In this document: one piece after another, positions 33,091 through 45,740 of the stretch
Layout: every line of letters starts with the position of its first letter
How positions within the stretch are numbered: the first letter of the stretch is position 1
Assembly (NCBI RefSeq): GCF_023856365.1
Contig: NC_064544.1
Span: 23,970,399 to 24,034,398 of the forward strand
Source of the DNA: Brienomyrus brachyistius
Taxonomy: Eukaryota > Chordata > Actinopteri > Osteoglossiformes > Mormyridae
DNA: 64,000 nt
Reading direction: 5' to 3'
The notes under the pieces: model-generated
The model's database searches: none
What the model was told of the DNA's origin: nothing
What the model saw: the letters and a program-made list of their open reading frames with translations, nothing else
Made by a program: the position numbers and the translations under genes

Positions 33091-33391
33091 CTGTAGTATG
33101 TAAGCTGAGTGAAAGCATAGATCATTGGGTTAGAAGAACAGCAAACGTGAATGTTAAAATCCAAAAATGAGTATTCTGTCTGTATTAATCAGAAAATTCT
33201 GCTAAAAAAGTCCACATTACTTTTTGCTCTAAACTCTAGGGCACATAACCATGGATTGCAATCATTTATGTTAAATAACTGTACTTCAAAACTCAAATAC
33301 TCCTCAAAAATCAGTGAGCAGCATTCAAAACAATATTTTAAAATATTAAAACTTCTTGTCTTCTGCCTTTATTGATTAGTTCTTTTTTTTT

Positions 33392-33727
33392 TGTCATAGT
33401 CCACACCTGCCCCTTTTTAGTCCTTGTTCCTGTGTATTTAAATGCCTGCCTTTGTTCATTTCCTCGGTCACTCATTGTTGTCGATCCGATGTGTTAATAG
33501 TTGTTGTTATCTCTCAGTCTAGCTCCCAGTTTTACTCTTTCGCCTAGTGCGTTACTTTTTAGCTAATTGCTATTTTTCCTGTTTTGTTTTTGACCTGTTG
33601 TGGTCCCGTTATTTTCTGGTTTCTACTTTGTGTTCTGTTCTGTTTTGTTAATAAAGCCTTATTCGTGTCAGCCGCTCTGTGGATCTTCACTCGTTTTCCT
33701 CCTGTGCCATGCACCTCCGTAATAACA
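33392..33727 (+). mobile_element. LTR-like block, probable solo LTR
   Basis: The block starts TGTCATAGTCC and ends CGTAATAACA, giving TG...CA ends. It contains a TATTTAAAT box (about 33435), a pyrimidine-rich middle and an AATAAAG polyadenylation signal (about 33650) near its 3' third. That is the arrangement of a fish Gypsy-type LTR. No 5-bp target duplication was seen (TTTTT against GGTAG), and no internal retroelement sequence follows, so a solo LTR with altered flanks is the best reading. Confidence 0.55.
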
Positions 33728-35580
33728 GGTAGTGATGAAACAAGCTGGAAATAAAATTCTTCTCCAGAATTGCTTAAATGTGCACTTGTACTTTGAATGT
33801 CCAAAAGACTTATGCGATCATCTGGCAACTGTTTTGAAGCAGTTCAATTCAATATACATAACACAAACAAACACCAAACAGGTAGTGGGTGACGGAAAGC
33901 TAACAGGCACACTGACACCATCTTGGTTTAAGAAAGTAGCACAATGTTGCAGGAAGTAGCACAATGGTATCGCAATAAGAAAGTTGCAGCAGATGGGTAA
34001 TTACCTGGGAGATTCTCTTCGGGCTGGTAGGTATAAGGAAAGTGTAAGGAATGACTCATTTTTACCTTGAGGGCTTAGCGATGATACCTGGTGCTTAAAT
34101 CAGGGAGTGACCAGAAAAACAGACGGACAAGAAGACAAATTCTGTGATCATGCCACTGCTAGCTTTGGGCAAAAGGCCACATCCAGGAAGGTCTTCTCAG
34201 GTCCGAGATGAACACAAACTCTTTTTTTCAGTGTTCAGAGTGAAATTCTGCCATCAGAAGGGCTATGTTCCAGGCAACACTGGTGTGCATGTGATTATAG
34301 CCTTCATTTCTTCAAAATCTTTAAACGTTTATAAAACCATAACAATGGGTAGTGTATCTGGAGTAGATGGCACAGCTGAAATTGAAGTTTGCAAACTAGT
34401 TTCTCCATATGTCTTATCTTCGAATACTTTGGATTGCTTTTCAAATTGCCCGTCTCGCATCTGTATTTATGTACAGTAGTTAAAGTCAAGTCAAATTGGC
34501 AAACACCTCAACGGCTAAAGAAGGGAAGCAAAAATCTAAACTTTAACAGAAGAAGTGTTCCCTTTACTGACGTCTTTGTGCTAATAAGAGCAGAGATTCA
34601 TTACCAAGGTGTTTCCAAATCATGATGTTAGAATCACGAGTAGCATGAGCCTTAAATTCATTAGGCCTCCTCTTTGGTAAGGTCCCCACAGCAGGTGATG
34701 CCCATAAGGGTTAGCTGTTATCAGCTCAGGCCATGCCAGTTGGCTTCAATGCTTTGCAGAGTTTATTTAATAAGCTCCCCCTGCCCCCATTGCAGTACTA
34801 AATGTGCCACCATCTCGGAAAGGCAGGAGGACAGCAAGATAATAAATGGTATAACTATTAAAAAGTTGTAAATCCTTCATTATAATGACTTGCCGGGTTT
34901 GGCAGCCATGTTTGTCGTCACCTTGGCTTGTGGGCAGCTCTGAGACAGGTGCTGCTGTGTGATTTTGAAAGTCAGGCAGTGGAGAGTTAAACATGAGCTT
35001 AGAACACAAGGGGGGAAGCGACGTGTTCAGCATGGGTCAAGATAAAGCTGAGAAGACAAGAGTTAGCCAGGTGAAAAATGCATTGTTTTATACAGGATAT
35101 TAACAATTACACTGTCACTTATGCTCTTTCAAACTGTCATTTGCATTACTTAAAGTCAGTGATTTCAAATGAGACTCTGTGAGATTTTTTGTAGCAGTTA
35201 AATTAAACTGACCCATTCGCAGTTCCAGAGAATGGCTAGATATGACAGCATCACTTATCCTTCAAGACAAACTAATTCAATCAATTAATGGATAGGGCTG
35301 TAATGCTGAATGACAATCGGTGTAAGTAATAGCTTTTGCTGGCAGAGGGTAAGACAACAGCATCGGACGGCAAGGCTCAAGCAAACAAAATGGTTGTTAT
35401 TATGAAAACACAATAGAGAAAGGGCTTCTGGCTCCTTTAAATGACAAGTTGATTACTGGAAATTCGCTAACTGTTCTGCAGCCTTGGAACAGCATCCACA
35501 ACATGGGAATAACAGGGAAACCCTGGTCAGATGATTCAAGTGTCCTGATTTCTCAGTATGGGCTTAAAAGGTCATACGGT
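33728..35580. other. noncoding, no element recognised
   Basis: Contains short frames on both strands (33559-35033) without domain signatures. A repeated AAGTAGCACAATG phrase occurs near 33933 and 33954. No gene or mobile element could be supported. Confidence 0.35.
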
Positions 35581-35589
35581 AGATATAAG

Positions 35590-36400
35590 TGGGTGTCTGA
35601 TTGTTAAAACCCCTATAAGTAAATAAAATAATATTTAAAATCTATTCTGCATTTCACTGGAAGCCAGTACAGAGAAGCCCAAACAGCAGAGATACAGTAT
35701 ATGACTTATAACTGGTTCTGCTTAATAGTCTAGTGATAGCATTTTGAAACAATTGGTGTTTCTTAAGAGCAGAGTTTGAGAGGCAAGTGAATAGAGATTT
35801 ACAATTATTTAAATGGGATGTAAATGAAATTAAGTTAATTTAAGTGAAAATATGAAGCATGGACTCGAGAAGAATGAGGGACATTGTGACATAATTTGGA
35901 GTTTAAACATTTTCCCAAAAGAGCACAGAAGATGTTCTAATGAAACTAGCAAAGGGGCAGCAAGTCAGCTACAGACTCCCTGTGCTAAGAATTTGGAATT
36001 TAACTTCAAGAAGCTGTTTTCCACCTTTTTCTTGACATCATCCAAGCAATGATGCAAGGTAGCCGTTTTGTAGAGTTGATTTATGAGTGAATGAAAGACA
36101 GAGCTGGGTATTATCTGCATAAAAATGATAAGGTGCTTAAAATTCCTAATAATCTTATCAAGTAGAAAAATGTTCATACTAAAAAGAAATGGAACTAAAA
36201 TGAATTCTTGAAGTACCCGACAGAAAAGATGGACTAATGAAAATACCCATTGCAATAATAAGAAAAAGCTCAGAGGAAACCAACCACAGCATTGTAGCAC
36301 CTAAACCCAGTCGATGTTTAAGCGCCTCAATCAGAAGTGACTCATGATGTCACTGAGTGGAGAATAAAACGTCAAACAGTGATCAGTGTGCAAGACAACA
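35590..36400 (-). pseudogene. L2-clade LINE RT fragment
   Basis: The minus-strand translation includes SLVHLFCRVLQEFILVPFLF (about 36245-36185), matching the LINE 'GS-LGP-LF' region before the active site, then a position where YADD is expected (about 36130-36110, reading FMQII). LDDVKKKVENSFLKLNS follows (about 36050-36000), matching the L2 LDDIK-W---NFL-LN motif. The catalytic residues are lost. Further 3' sequence (35640-35780) matches the usual L2 coding tail in decayed form. This is a different, more decayed subfamily than the copy at 29490. Confidence 0.7.
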
Positions 36401-37494
36401 AAGGAGCAGACCTACAGAGCAGCTTCACTATTATAATCCCAAGGGCCATCAATTTCCATGCAACAGGAAGGAGAAGCATGGCTTTAACGCTACCTCAAAG
36501 TCAAAGGAGATCGCCATAGGCTACCAGACTGCTATCCTCCAATTGGCTGGCTTTGACTCCAATTACGTTCATCAAAAGTGTTTCACCTTATTAACATGCT
36601 TCAATTACGCTCTTATCTTAAATTAGCTGTATCATGCATTATTGACATCATCAGCCTGAAGTCGTTGTATTCCCTTAGGGTTTAAAGTTAGCTCCTTATT
36701 TCAAAGAGTCACATTTTTATTTTTAATTAAAGGTGAAATAACTGGAATTGCATGAAAATGAAAACGTTTGTAACAGAAATAAGTGGGATAAATTAGACTC
36801 ATAATGATTTTTCTTCTCATCCCTACATAGGTGACACAGTAATAGCCAGGGTGTCTACTGCTAAATTAAACCTGGAATCTGAATTCTGCCAGGCAGAAAG
36901 TACCATTCATCTGTTCTCTGGTCCTGATATTTGAATAAAATGGTTGAGTGTTGGGAAAAATGTTGATCTTTGCATGTCCAATGAAGCAGTTTCTCAAAGT
37001 GCTCTTCTCACTGGGCGATGATATTTTTGGAGAAATAAACCAGTATTGAGAATGTTTACATTTTCATTCATTTTTCTGAAAAAATCCTCAATTAATTGTC
37101 AATACGACGAGTTAGAATTAGACACGCATAGCTAATTCACATGGCCTGTGGCCATGGAATCTTTTTTGTCAACATATTAAATTTAACCATAATTTTAATA
37201 TGTGCCCATTTAAGTACAAACAAATGAGCTATTTCTATTTACAGAAATAGATCAAATTCATATATACATTGTGTATTATAATTCGGTCTTTTGAAATGCA
37301 GTGAACTACAGCGTATGGTCTGTAATATGCGAATTCACTGATTAGTGTAAACAGCCCCCACAAAATGATAAGACAAATCACATGTAATTGTCCTCAGCAT
37401 AGCGTGTCTTTCGGCAAACATCCTCCAGAACATCTGCTGCTTGTGACAAATTTCAATAAACATTTCTTAAACATTTTTTTCACGTTTATATTCA
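36401..37494. other. AT-rich noncoding, no element recognised
   Basis: Unique AT-rich DNA with no repeat or exon-like signal. The first 200 bp may be upstream L2 sequence too decayed to read. Confidence 0.35.
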
Positions 37495-37665
37495 CAGACA
37501 CACACATGTGTGTGTGTGTGTGTGTGTGTGTGGATTATGTTTATATTACATTGTGGGGAGAATTTTTCAGAAATGTAGTCAAAATTGCTAAGAGTCGTAT
37601 TTTGTTTAGTTACTTATGGTTAAGATTAGGGCTGAGTAATTTATGGTTAATTAGTGATTGTGTCA
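37495..37665 (-). mobile_element. CA-array-associated palindromic element, copy D (partial)
   Basis: A TG array (37507-37531) is followed by ACATTGTGGGGAGAAT and then the reverse complement of the family core (TTGTTTAGTTACTTATGGTTA). The far end is missing. The shared order of TG array, terminal GGGGA and core identifies it. Confidence 0.65.
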
Positions 37666-40600
37666 CATCGCATGACCTGGCCCCATGACCTAAAGTCAGA
37701 AGAAATGTTTTAGGAGGAGTTTGATCCGAGAGTGAAGGAAATGCTGCCAGTGAGAGCTCAACACATATGTGGGACCTCCTTCAGGACAGCAGTGAAGGCA
37801 TCCCAGGAGGCCACCTTGTGACACTGACGCAGAGGAGAAGGCAGAGTCAGCATGTCTCTGGAGCAATTGAGGTCAAGGGCCCAATGGTGGCATCACTCTG
37901 CCGACCCCAGTATTTCAGTCGACAACTATCTGAGTCCAATGATTATTCTGACATGTAGAGAATAGTACATATATACCTTTCTATGTGTAAGTATGTCCAA
38001 TCTTTTGTCTGGTCTTTTGTGTGTGTGTCTGTACAGTGTACATATATGTACGTACAAGCACACATACACACATATACATATATAAAATGATTAAATGTGT
38101 AGAGCCCAGAAAAGTTATTTTATAAATACATGTTCACTCTCTTGTGGTTCATGAAAGCGATTCTGGATTCGCTGATTTGAATACATAAGAACATGCGTAA
38201 TCATCAATGCTGCCGACTTACATTTGTTTTTGCCAGCACTGAAACTGTCTAGAGAAGGCTCCCATAGAGAGGCCGAAAATGGTAATTCCAGCAGCTCTCC
38301 TGCTCTCAGTTTGTAATTTGGCTGTACCTAAGAGACTCAACTATTATAACCAGAATATAGGCATGGGCAACAGTCTTGCCGCTCTCATTACTCTGGAGGA
38401 CTTCTCAGAGTGCGGCCTAAAGTGCGTCGTTACTGCCTTTAATATAAAACACTTGACAGCGGCTCTTATTGATCAGCTGAATTTAAGGGCATTTCTGGGC
38501 ATCTATCATGGCAATTCTCTATAGATAAGGTCATAGGTGCATTAAATGTGCTTTAAATGCATGAAGTGCCTCAGTATGGCCATGATTTTGTGATTTTTTT
38601 ATCATTAAGTGCTCTTGTATCAGCTCGGTGTCCGTGTTGTTGCTTGGATGTTACACAGTCAGCTAGATTTATGATTGATGGAAGATAATGCGCCTGTTCC
38701 ATGAAATTAGATGTTACCGCTTTAATTGATATTATTCTTCTGAATTACTTTTGTCGTCAAAATATAACATCAAAAACAAATCAAACAAGCACAATGGCAT
38801 TATATGTATACAAAGAGACTTTTTACACCTCTTTCTAAATTTATTTTTTTTCCTGTAAATGACTTGGAAATTTCCGGCACACTGCAACAATCTGCCCATC
38901 CAATCGTAAGTGCTGGCAAGCTCTTCAGAAGGCATTGTTCTATGAAAGTAGCACTAATTAGTTTCTGCAGAGAGCTTCTGGGGGGTAATGGGCTGGACAG
39001 ATGCAAGATGGACGTACAATCCGTCAATAAAGCGAAGAAAAAAGAAAGCTTAGGGGGGAGAATAATTCATAGCTGGGGGGTTGGGCGTTCAGAATTATCC
39101 CCCATCCCTGTTCATGCACAGTGTTTGGGGGGGCGGTGTCCCTGCAGAGCGTGGATCTGGCCTTCCAGAATAAATTCCATTGTCTTCCCTCTGTGACATC
39201 GCCAGGATAAACTCTAAATCTCCCGAACAGCCACCCCCACCTCCCAAACCTCAGATATGGCAGGGGGTGTGCAGCTATTTCCACAGATGTCCTTCCATAT
39301 TTCGGCAAAAAAGAAGAATGCATTTGTTGCAGAAAAAAACCTCTTAATTAAAAATAATTAGACCATTGTCTTTCAGGAGGAGACATTTACGTGTCTTACG
39401 AGGTATCATTTAAAAAGCCATGTTTTTGTACGGTTGCAGGGCATATGGCAGCTACGGACATGTGAATAGAGCTAGCGTGTCTCTATTGCGTGTTAAATAT
39501 TTTCACTTAATTTTCTGTCACTAAATGGCCTGCTGCTTATCTAGTTGTAACTTATGTGCAGAACATACAAAGCTATTGTTTCATTGAAGTGTTGCTCAAT
39601 CCCACTGCTTTTCCAAATTTGCATTATACTTAATCATATTTTGTCTTATCAGTCGACACACATTTTCGCTATTCAGTGTGTGAGAATACAATCATAAATG
39701 TATGTGTGGGACTTATCCTCCGACAGTTCAAATGCCCTATATTCCACACATAATCCTAGGGCCAATGTGGAGTCGCTATCTGGGGTCCTGTCAGAAATGA
39801 TGTAGCAGTTTTTCATTCCTGTGGGTCTGTATTTGTGTTCATTCTGCCGCAGACTGTGCACTGTGTCTGGCTCCTGCCTCTCAGACGCTGTGTTTCTGGT
39901 GGACGGGGGGGTGGGGGGTGGTCCATTTTAACATCTACTGCCTGTACCATTCATTACCTGGTGCAGGTGCACACTAACCATTACGCTCCCAGAATGTTTT
40001 TAGCTCTCAGCTTGGGCATTTTCCAGCAGCAACAGAAGTGGTTTGTCACATTCAGCGGAGTCTCATGGCGTTCATTTCTATTGTCTTTCTCCCTCCGTTG
40101 TCTGCAGCTATTATCCTCAGCATTGGATGGGTGGGTTTTCCTGGTGCAAGTGGGTGGGGCTTGGAGGCTCCTGCTGTGATTGGCTGAAAGAACTGTCCTG
40201 GCTGCTGTCGGCTGGAGGAGATAGCCAATGGGGAGAGGAATGGGAGCACTTAGTGCAGCCCATGCTCAGAATGAGAGGATGTTATCATGACCCAGATGAT
40301 TTGAAGGTTCAGTAGACAATCAGAAGCATTTGTGAGCACATTAAAGGCATTTGAATGGAGTTTAAAGGTATACACCCACACTCACCCTTCCTCAAATGAA
40401 CTTGGACAGCACCCAACTATAGTGGTTTCTTTAGCACTGATTGAATCCGTTTAATGGGGAATTTGGAGGGCTGAGCACATGTGCCTTGTGATTTTGTTGG
40501 GCTTGATTGAGCAAGAGACCGGCACTCGTGTTCAGGGGCTCCGGAGTAAAACTGTTCCCACAAAGCATGCTTTTCTCACATGAAATATTCTGTTATTTCT

Positions 40601-41480
40601 AGATGATTTATTGTTATGTTTTCCAAGGATGAGATAATTACATGAAGCATTTTAGCCACTGTATGTACGTGATTCCCGGTTGATTTTTCTCATTCATACG
40701 GATCTGACTGTGTCCAATGGAAGCACAAGGATGATACACATTAAATTAAGATGTTGACAGCTTATCTAATGGTAGGAGCCCATCTGCTAACCAGCAGAAT
40801 CAAACGCCCAGGCGAACGATTTGTGAGAATTGCAAGTACAGATGGCCGGTGAGATGAAGTTTAGAGAACCGTATCCTGGCTGCATTTTGCCATGGGGTGG
40901 GGGGCAGGGGGGGGTGCTAACTGTGCATTTAGCACAGGCGTGTACCGTCATGGAGAAACAACATACAATGATATACCGTGACATACAATACTCTGCACAT
41001 GCTCAGTTTGTCTTCACAAAGAGCATATAAACAAAGAAATAGCAGAAGCTAACAGATATATAACCCCCCTGCCCTTCACCCAGTCACAATGTAAGACACC
41101 CTTTATTTTTGGACACATGATTACTCTGCAGCCTCATTTAAGAAGAGCTCTGACTTGGCACATGTTAAGTAAGACTGTAACGATTTTGCATTTCTTTCTG
41201 TGCATCTATTTCTAAGCAGCTTTTTAATGTTGTTTTTTTTTTTTTTCATTTCCGCTATGACACCTTTTCTCAAAAGTCTTAAAAAAGGTAAATTCAAATG
41301 AAAAGATTTGTATCTGGTTGTACAAAATGAGCAACATTAATATGCAAAGTCAGAGACTAATTAGCTAATTAATTCAATTTGGAATGTTTCATGCTTTGTG
41401 TGTCAACGGATGCATATGCAATGAAATTAACACTTCAAGAAGACATTTTGGGGATGCCAGTGGCTCCTAAAGCCAAACAA
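37666..41480. other. noncoding, mostly unique
   Basis: Short microsatellite-like TG/TATA runs occur at 38015-38085. Segment 38200-38540 has the texture of a conserved noncoding element and an 81-codon frame with no known domain. Homopolymer T/A runs occur near 41229-41246. No gene could be supported. Confidence 0.35.
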
Positions 41481-41491
41481 GCCAAATAGAT

Positions 41492-41584
<93 letters not shown>

Positions 41585-41606
41585 GGATAGATGGATAGAT
41601 GGATGG
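41492..41606. repeat. GATA microsatellite, about 28 units
   Basis: Nearly perfect GATA units run for about 115 bp, grading into GGAT/GATG units at the right where the neighbouring SINE begins. The minus-strand frame through it is a repeat translation. Confidence 0.95.
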
Positions 41607-41607
41607 A

Positions 41608-41885
41608 TGTTGGTTTGGTGGTCCTATACCTCCAGGGTCAGACTCTGGGATCCCAACTCCTCTGTGTGGGTATGGGGTTTGCATGTTCTCCCCCTGTAAT
41701 GTGGGGTTTCCTCCAGGTACCCCAGAACCTTCCCACAGTTTAAAGACATGTGCTTAAGATTATGTATGAGTGTACTGCCATCCCATCCAGGCTGTCCCCC
41801 AGCCCTGTACCAAGGCCTTGTCCCCTATTCTGACTCCCCCCAACCTGACCTTGACTAGGGCAGCCCGTTGGAAGATGGATAGAGT
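41608..41885 (+). repeat. mermaid-type tRNA-SINE, diverged
   Basis: After the GATA array, TTTGCATGTTCTCCCCCTG and GTGGGGTTTCCTCCAGGTACC match the SINE core. The 3' part contains CATCCCATCCAGGCTGTCCC and a short GATGGATAGA tail near 41875. The head is eroded. Confidence 0.7.
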
Positions 41886-43015
41886 AAATAAATAAGCAAA
41901 GAAATATAATAAATAAAGCACAGTAATATCTGCTAAGGCAATCTAAACATGTTTCTCTTAATGAACTGAATGGTGATTCTATGCTTTGTCGTTTGCTATT
42001 AAGAACTGAGCTGCCATTTCCAGGTCCCATTAAGCAAAATGCACTTTTAAGATACGAGGAATAAAGACCATCTTCCAATCCTTACATTATTTACAACTCT
42101 GTGAGCAGAAGCAACCAACTCCGTTGATTCGTCATTGTTTCGGGAGTTCGAGAGCTGTGCATGTCGTTGTTCGGATGCCTGGGTGAGTTCTTAGAAGAAC
42201 AGATGAGCAAATATGAAACAAGCCAACAAACTCTGCTGGTCTGTAGCCTGGGGAGTCTGACTCGTTTAGGTTTCAAATTCACCAGGTAAAAAAGCCACCA
42301 CATTGTTTTCGTACATTCCTCTGCCTCCTTCTTATGCCCACCCCCCACAATGTATGAAACCCCCTCCAATTTTTAGTAGCTGGTTAGCTTTTACCTGGGA
42401 TCACTTCTTATGATTTCCAGCTCCTGTGAGAGACGTCATTACCTTTCTGTCCTTAATCTCCTCTCTCCCAGGCTGTAATGGGACCATTTGGTCCAGTGCA
42501 TGGCTACCACAGTCTACTGACATGGGCCTTCAGCACCAGGAAATAAATAAATAAGGAGGGCTCACGCTGGGTGTTTCAGGACAATTATCTCTCCTCTTCA
42601 GAGAGCTCCAGTGGCACCTCACAGCAACAAATTACACTTCAATTGTTACATTTGTCTGCGAGGGCTGTGTATTGATTGTGGATGTGCCGGGGGGGGGGGA
42701 TCTGGAAGGAGGCAGAATGAAAAAACGTTACATTCCCAAAGACGAGGGAAAAAAAATAATAATAAAAAATAAATAAAATTTTTAAAACACAATGCCCGGA
42801 AGATACTGCAAATCACAACATACTGTAAGAGACATGCTGCAAAATTCAGTGTTATTTCCTTGTATGTGTTTCTTTGTGTCTCAGTGGAAATTTGTGAATC
42901 CTTTTTTTAACAGTGTGCTTGTGTAAATGAGTGACTGACTGGGTGAGTGAGTGAGAGAGTTAGTTTTCTGTGAGTTAGTGAATTTTGCGTGAGTGAGGGA
43001 ATAGGCAAATGAATT
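41886..43015. other. noncoding, no element recognised
   Basis: Includes a 9-bp G tract near 42690 and an A/T-rich block with AATAAT units near 42755-42780. The frames at 41740-42369 have no domain. Confidence 0.4.
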
Positions 43016-43017
43016 AC

Positions 43018-43094
43018 CTTTGAGTGAGTGAGTGAGTGAGTGAATGAGTGAGCGAGTGAATGAGTGAGTGAATGAGTGAGTGAATGAGTGAGCG
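43018..43094. repeat. GAGT tetranucleotide array
   Basis: TGAGTGAGTGAGTGAGTGAA... continues with occasional GAAT/GAGC variants. A looser copy lies at 42926-42962. Minus-strand frames through it give serine/threonine/histidine-leucine repeats and are not genes. Confidence 0.9.
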
Positions 43095-43195
43095 AACACG
43101 TGGGTGGGTGCACATCTACTAGACAGCTGAAAACAGGAGACCAAAGTTACTTTTAAATATATTGCACCACAGCATATAAGTAGGTAGAGTAGTAA

Positions 43196-43262
43196 TAATA
43201 ATGATGATGGTGATGAGGATGATGGTGATGAGGATGATGGTGATGAGGATGATGATGATGGT
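43196..43262. repeat. GAT-based array with 15-bp higher unit
   Basis: Units of GATGATGGTGATGAG recur about four times inside a GAT background, giving a poly-serine frame on the minus strand that is not a gene. Confidence 0.9.
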
Positions 43263-45180
43263 GACTCCACTAGCAGAGGTTTGACAGCATTTTCACCTTT
43301 AGCAACAGTCATCTTGGTAAAATGACCACCTCATACTTTGTAGAAAGTTGAAGTAACATGTTCATCGTCCAGCCAACAGAGACACAGTTTTACACAGAGA
43401 AATTGTTGAGAATAAGGTAATGAGTCAAAGGTGAATCATGCACTTAAGCCAAGAGAGGACAGTCTATCCAACAATGTAATTTTTTTCTTATATCCTCTTT
43501 CATTGGTAATGTCATTACTTGCTTGTTTTAAACCATGCCTGAATACAGCTCCTTTGATAATTATGTCAATGAGCCCAGCATCATTAACAATAAATAAATA
43601 TATAACAGTCTGTGTCCCTTAGGGTCTCTTTCAAAGTCTAGAAGCTTCTCCTTTTCAGCATTCATGCAGACTTGTCTAATCCATTCTGCCATTGCCAGAC
43701 TCGATGTTCTGATAGAGAGGCGTTTCCCTGGCCACTGTTACCACGTCAACAAGATCTCAAGCCTATGCACTTTGCGTACCGCTAAAGGTTATCATCACCC
43801 CAGACCAAACACTATGAATAATAATTAAATTTTGCTTCGATGAATGACTTAGAGTAGGTTAAACAACTTACAGAGAGTCCTTTCACGGGTCACCAAATGC
43901 GCACAGTAAATTGCTCAGCAGGTTTGTGCTAAATATATCCTTATAAAAAGGGGGGAAAGAATGAGATACAAATGGCGTTTGAGTGATCATGGCCTTTCGT
44001 TTGTATTCTAATTAATATTGTGCTCGAGCCGCTGTTGATGAGGCTCGTATAATGAGGAAAGTGCAGTAATGATCTCTCATTATTTCATGCAAATCCCTTG
44101 TTGGATGTATTTGCTGGCAGCGCACTTAACGCTCCCGCTATTCTGCATGAATAGCACCGGTGATGAAAGCAGAGTGCCTTTAATTCACAGGCACTTTAAG
44201 TGTGGCTACTCAATGCACCTCAGACAGTAAGCCACGTGGATCGCGGTCCGAGGTTCGAAGAGCTATTGCTGTGTCTCGGAGCACTTATGGAATTATTGAA
44301 GTGTGACTGTAACAGGTAAGCGATAATGCAACATGACAGCCATTCAGAAAGATCCCGCAATACAGGGGGCTTTACTACGACTCTGCTGAGAGCCTTGTGT
44401 TCGTTCCTCCTTGCGTGTCGCTGTTACATCTGTGAGATCTGGACATTTTATCTCGCCGGGGTGGTGAGGGGGGATCAGCAAGGGTGAGACAGCCAAAGGC
44501 GGCAGGTTTTCCAGGTACTGAAGGGGGAACAAGGTGTCTGGTGGGCTGCTGTAGAATATCTCCAGCAGGCGTGCCCTTGGTAGGCATTTAAAAAGACCAC
44601 CAGGTGGAATAGCTATTAAGAACTCGGGGCTAAGGAAATAGGATTAAGGGCTTGCTGCTCTAAGCTCTAGGCCCAATCATCTCGATTGCTTCTGTAATAG
44701 ACATCCGTTTCTAAGCAACTACAATAAACATTCAGTATATTGTCTAGAAATTACAACTACAATAATGCCATTAAAAAGATCAATTTAGAAACTGATCTTT
44801 AAATATTAGCGTTATACTGTATTATTTCTCATAATTGTATGATGATGTTACTACTTCCTGTCTGAAATATGTTAATATTGTATCAAAGAAATAACGCTAG
44901 GTGATGGCCGGCCGGGATTGGCCTGTGTACCCACAGGCGTGATTCAGCGCCATGGAGGTGGATGGGAGCGATGGTCTCCTCACAGTCGGCCTGGAAACCA
45001 CCTTTGAGAAACACTAACGGCGCAGGCTGCCAGCTGCTAATTGCCCCAACCAGGGGGCAGGATTGACTTCCTCTGATCATGCTGGGAAAAAGGCTGAATA
45101 AGCAAGAAATTTATGCTTCCTTTCAGGGGTGTGCCCGCAAACCAGTGGGGCATGTGCCCGCAATATTCAATTTGGCTTCA
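43263..45180. other. noncoding, mostly unique
   Basis: Segment 43960-44240 is repeat-free, with TAATTAATATTG, AATGAGGAAAGTGCAGTAATG and other TAAT cores, and may be a conserved noncoding element. The frames at 44344-44587 show no domain. Confidence 0.3.
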
Positions 45181-45262
45181 CCCCCCCCCCCCCCCCCCAA
45201 TAAACAAACTGTCTGTCTGCCTGCAAGTCTGTCTGTCTGCCTGCATGTCTGTCTGCCGATTT
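45181..45262. repeat. poly-C tract and CTGT-rich repeat
   Basis: Eighteen C residues at 45181-45198 are followed by TGTCTGTCTGCCTG units to about 45262. The overlapping frames are repeat translations. Confidence 0.9.
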
Positions 45263-45551
45263 GTATGCCAGTGCCCCCCCCAACCCATTTTTACATTTTC
45301 CTGCATTCCCTAATTAAATCTGACCGTCGATCTGCACTCTCATCTCCTGCACCCACAATAAAATGCAAAGCGCTATACCATCTTTTCTGAAAGATGCACA
45401 TTTATCAAATACGCACATCCTGTATAGGCCCTGAAAATGCATTCATCCATTAATAAAATGAATATTTTAAGCTGATTTGTGCACTAGGTAAAACCAGACA
45501 GTAGCTGTATACAGAATATGGCACAGGATAGGTTTACAAAAAAAAGAAATA

Positions 45552-45740
45552 GTACCATTTTACAATAAGGCTTCATTTGCCACTTGTAAATAGTAGTAAC
45601 TCATTAATAAAAAGAAAAATATGCTATAACTTGTCTAAAATTGTTTATTAATAATTTAAAGTGTTACTACCTAATTAATAACCAGATTATAAACCATTCA
45701 TAAACTCTTTATATGGGTAGCCTTATTGTAAAGTGGCAAC
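45552..45740. mobile_element. palindromic MITE with TTTACAATAAGGCT ends
   Basis: Left ACCATTTTACAATAAGGCT and right AGCCTTATTGTAAAGTGGCAAC are inverted repeats. Inner arms around AGTAGTAACTCATTAATAA and TTATTAATAATTTAAAGTG also pair in part. This terminal sequence is a very common fish MITE type, often grouped with hAT. No clear target duplication was found and nothing is encoded. Confidence 0.8.

Larger units (their letters stand above)
29490..33340 (-). pseudogene. L2-clade LINE (APE endonuclease and RT), interrupted three times
   Basis: On the minus strand, from high to low coordinates: an endonuclease stretch LDFNIHVC near 33150 and ATFSDHKPITFSV near 32670; then KTRQPRVKSQPCLNDSIRALRR (about 32470-32400), RPRVLF (about 32240), DVIPSTLFKDAFDIIGPSVL (about 32030-31970), the catalytic YADDTQIYLPL (about 31520-31490), SLDYCNSLYIGVS (about 31100), and IQLKILLIVF (about 30940). 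The frame resumes at VFKVLN beyond a SINE, and a KTHLFGLAF-like C-terminus plus 3' tail follows at 29740-29500 beyond a Tigger-like MITE. It is inactive because of stops, frameshifts and three insertions. The order endonuclease-RT-3' tail is that of L2/CR1-group LINEs. Confidence 0.85.

Noticed and set aside
40795..40853. Possible short exon (AG before CAGAATC, GTGAGA after GGCCG)
   Set aside because: There is a good donor-like GTGAGA, but the acceptor lacks a pyrimidine tract and no second exon could be found; too weak to annotate.
42881..43312. 143-codon serine-rich frame
   Set aside because: It runs through the GAGT and GAT arrays; the residues mirror the repeats and no domain is present.
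44222..44290. GGTTCGAA as part of a tRNA gene
   Set aside because: No matching acceptor stem, D arm or anticodon arm at the proper spacing.
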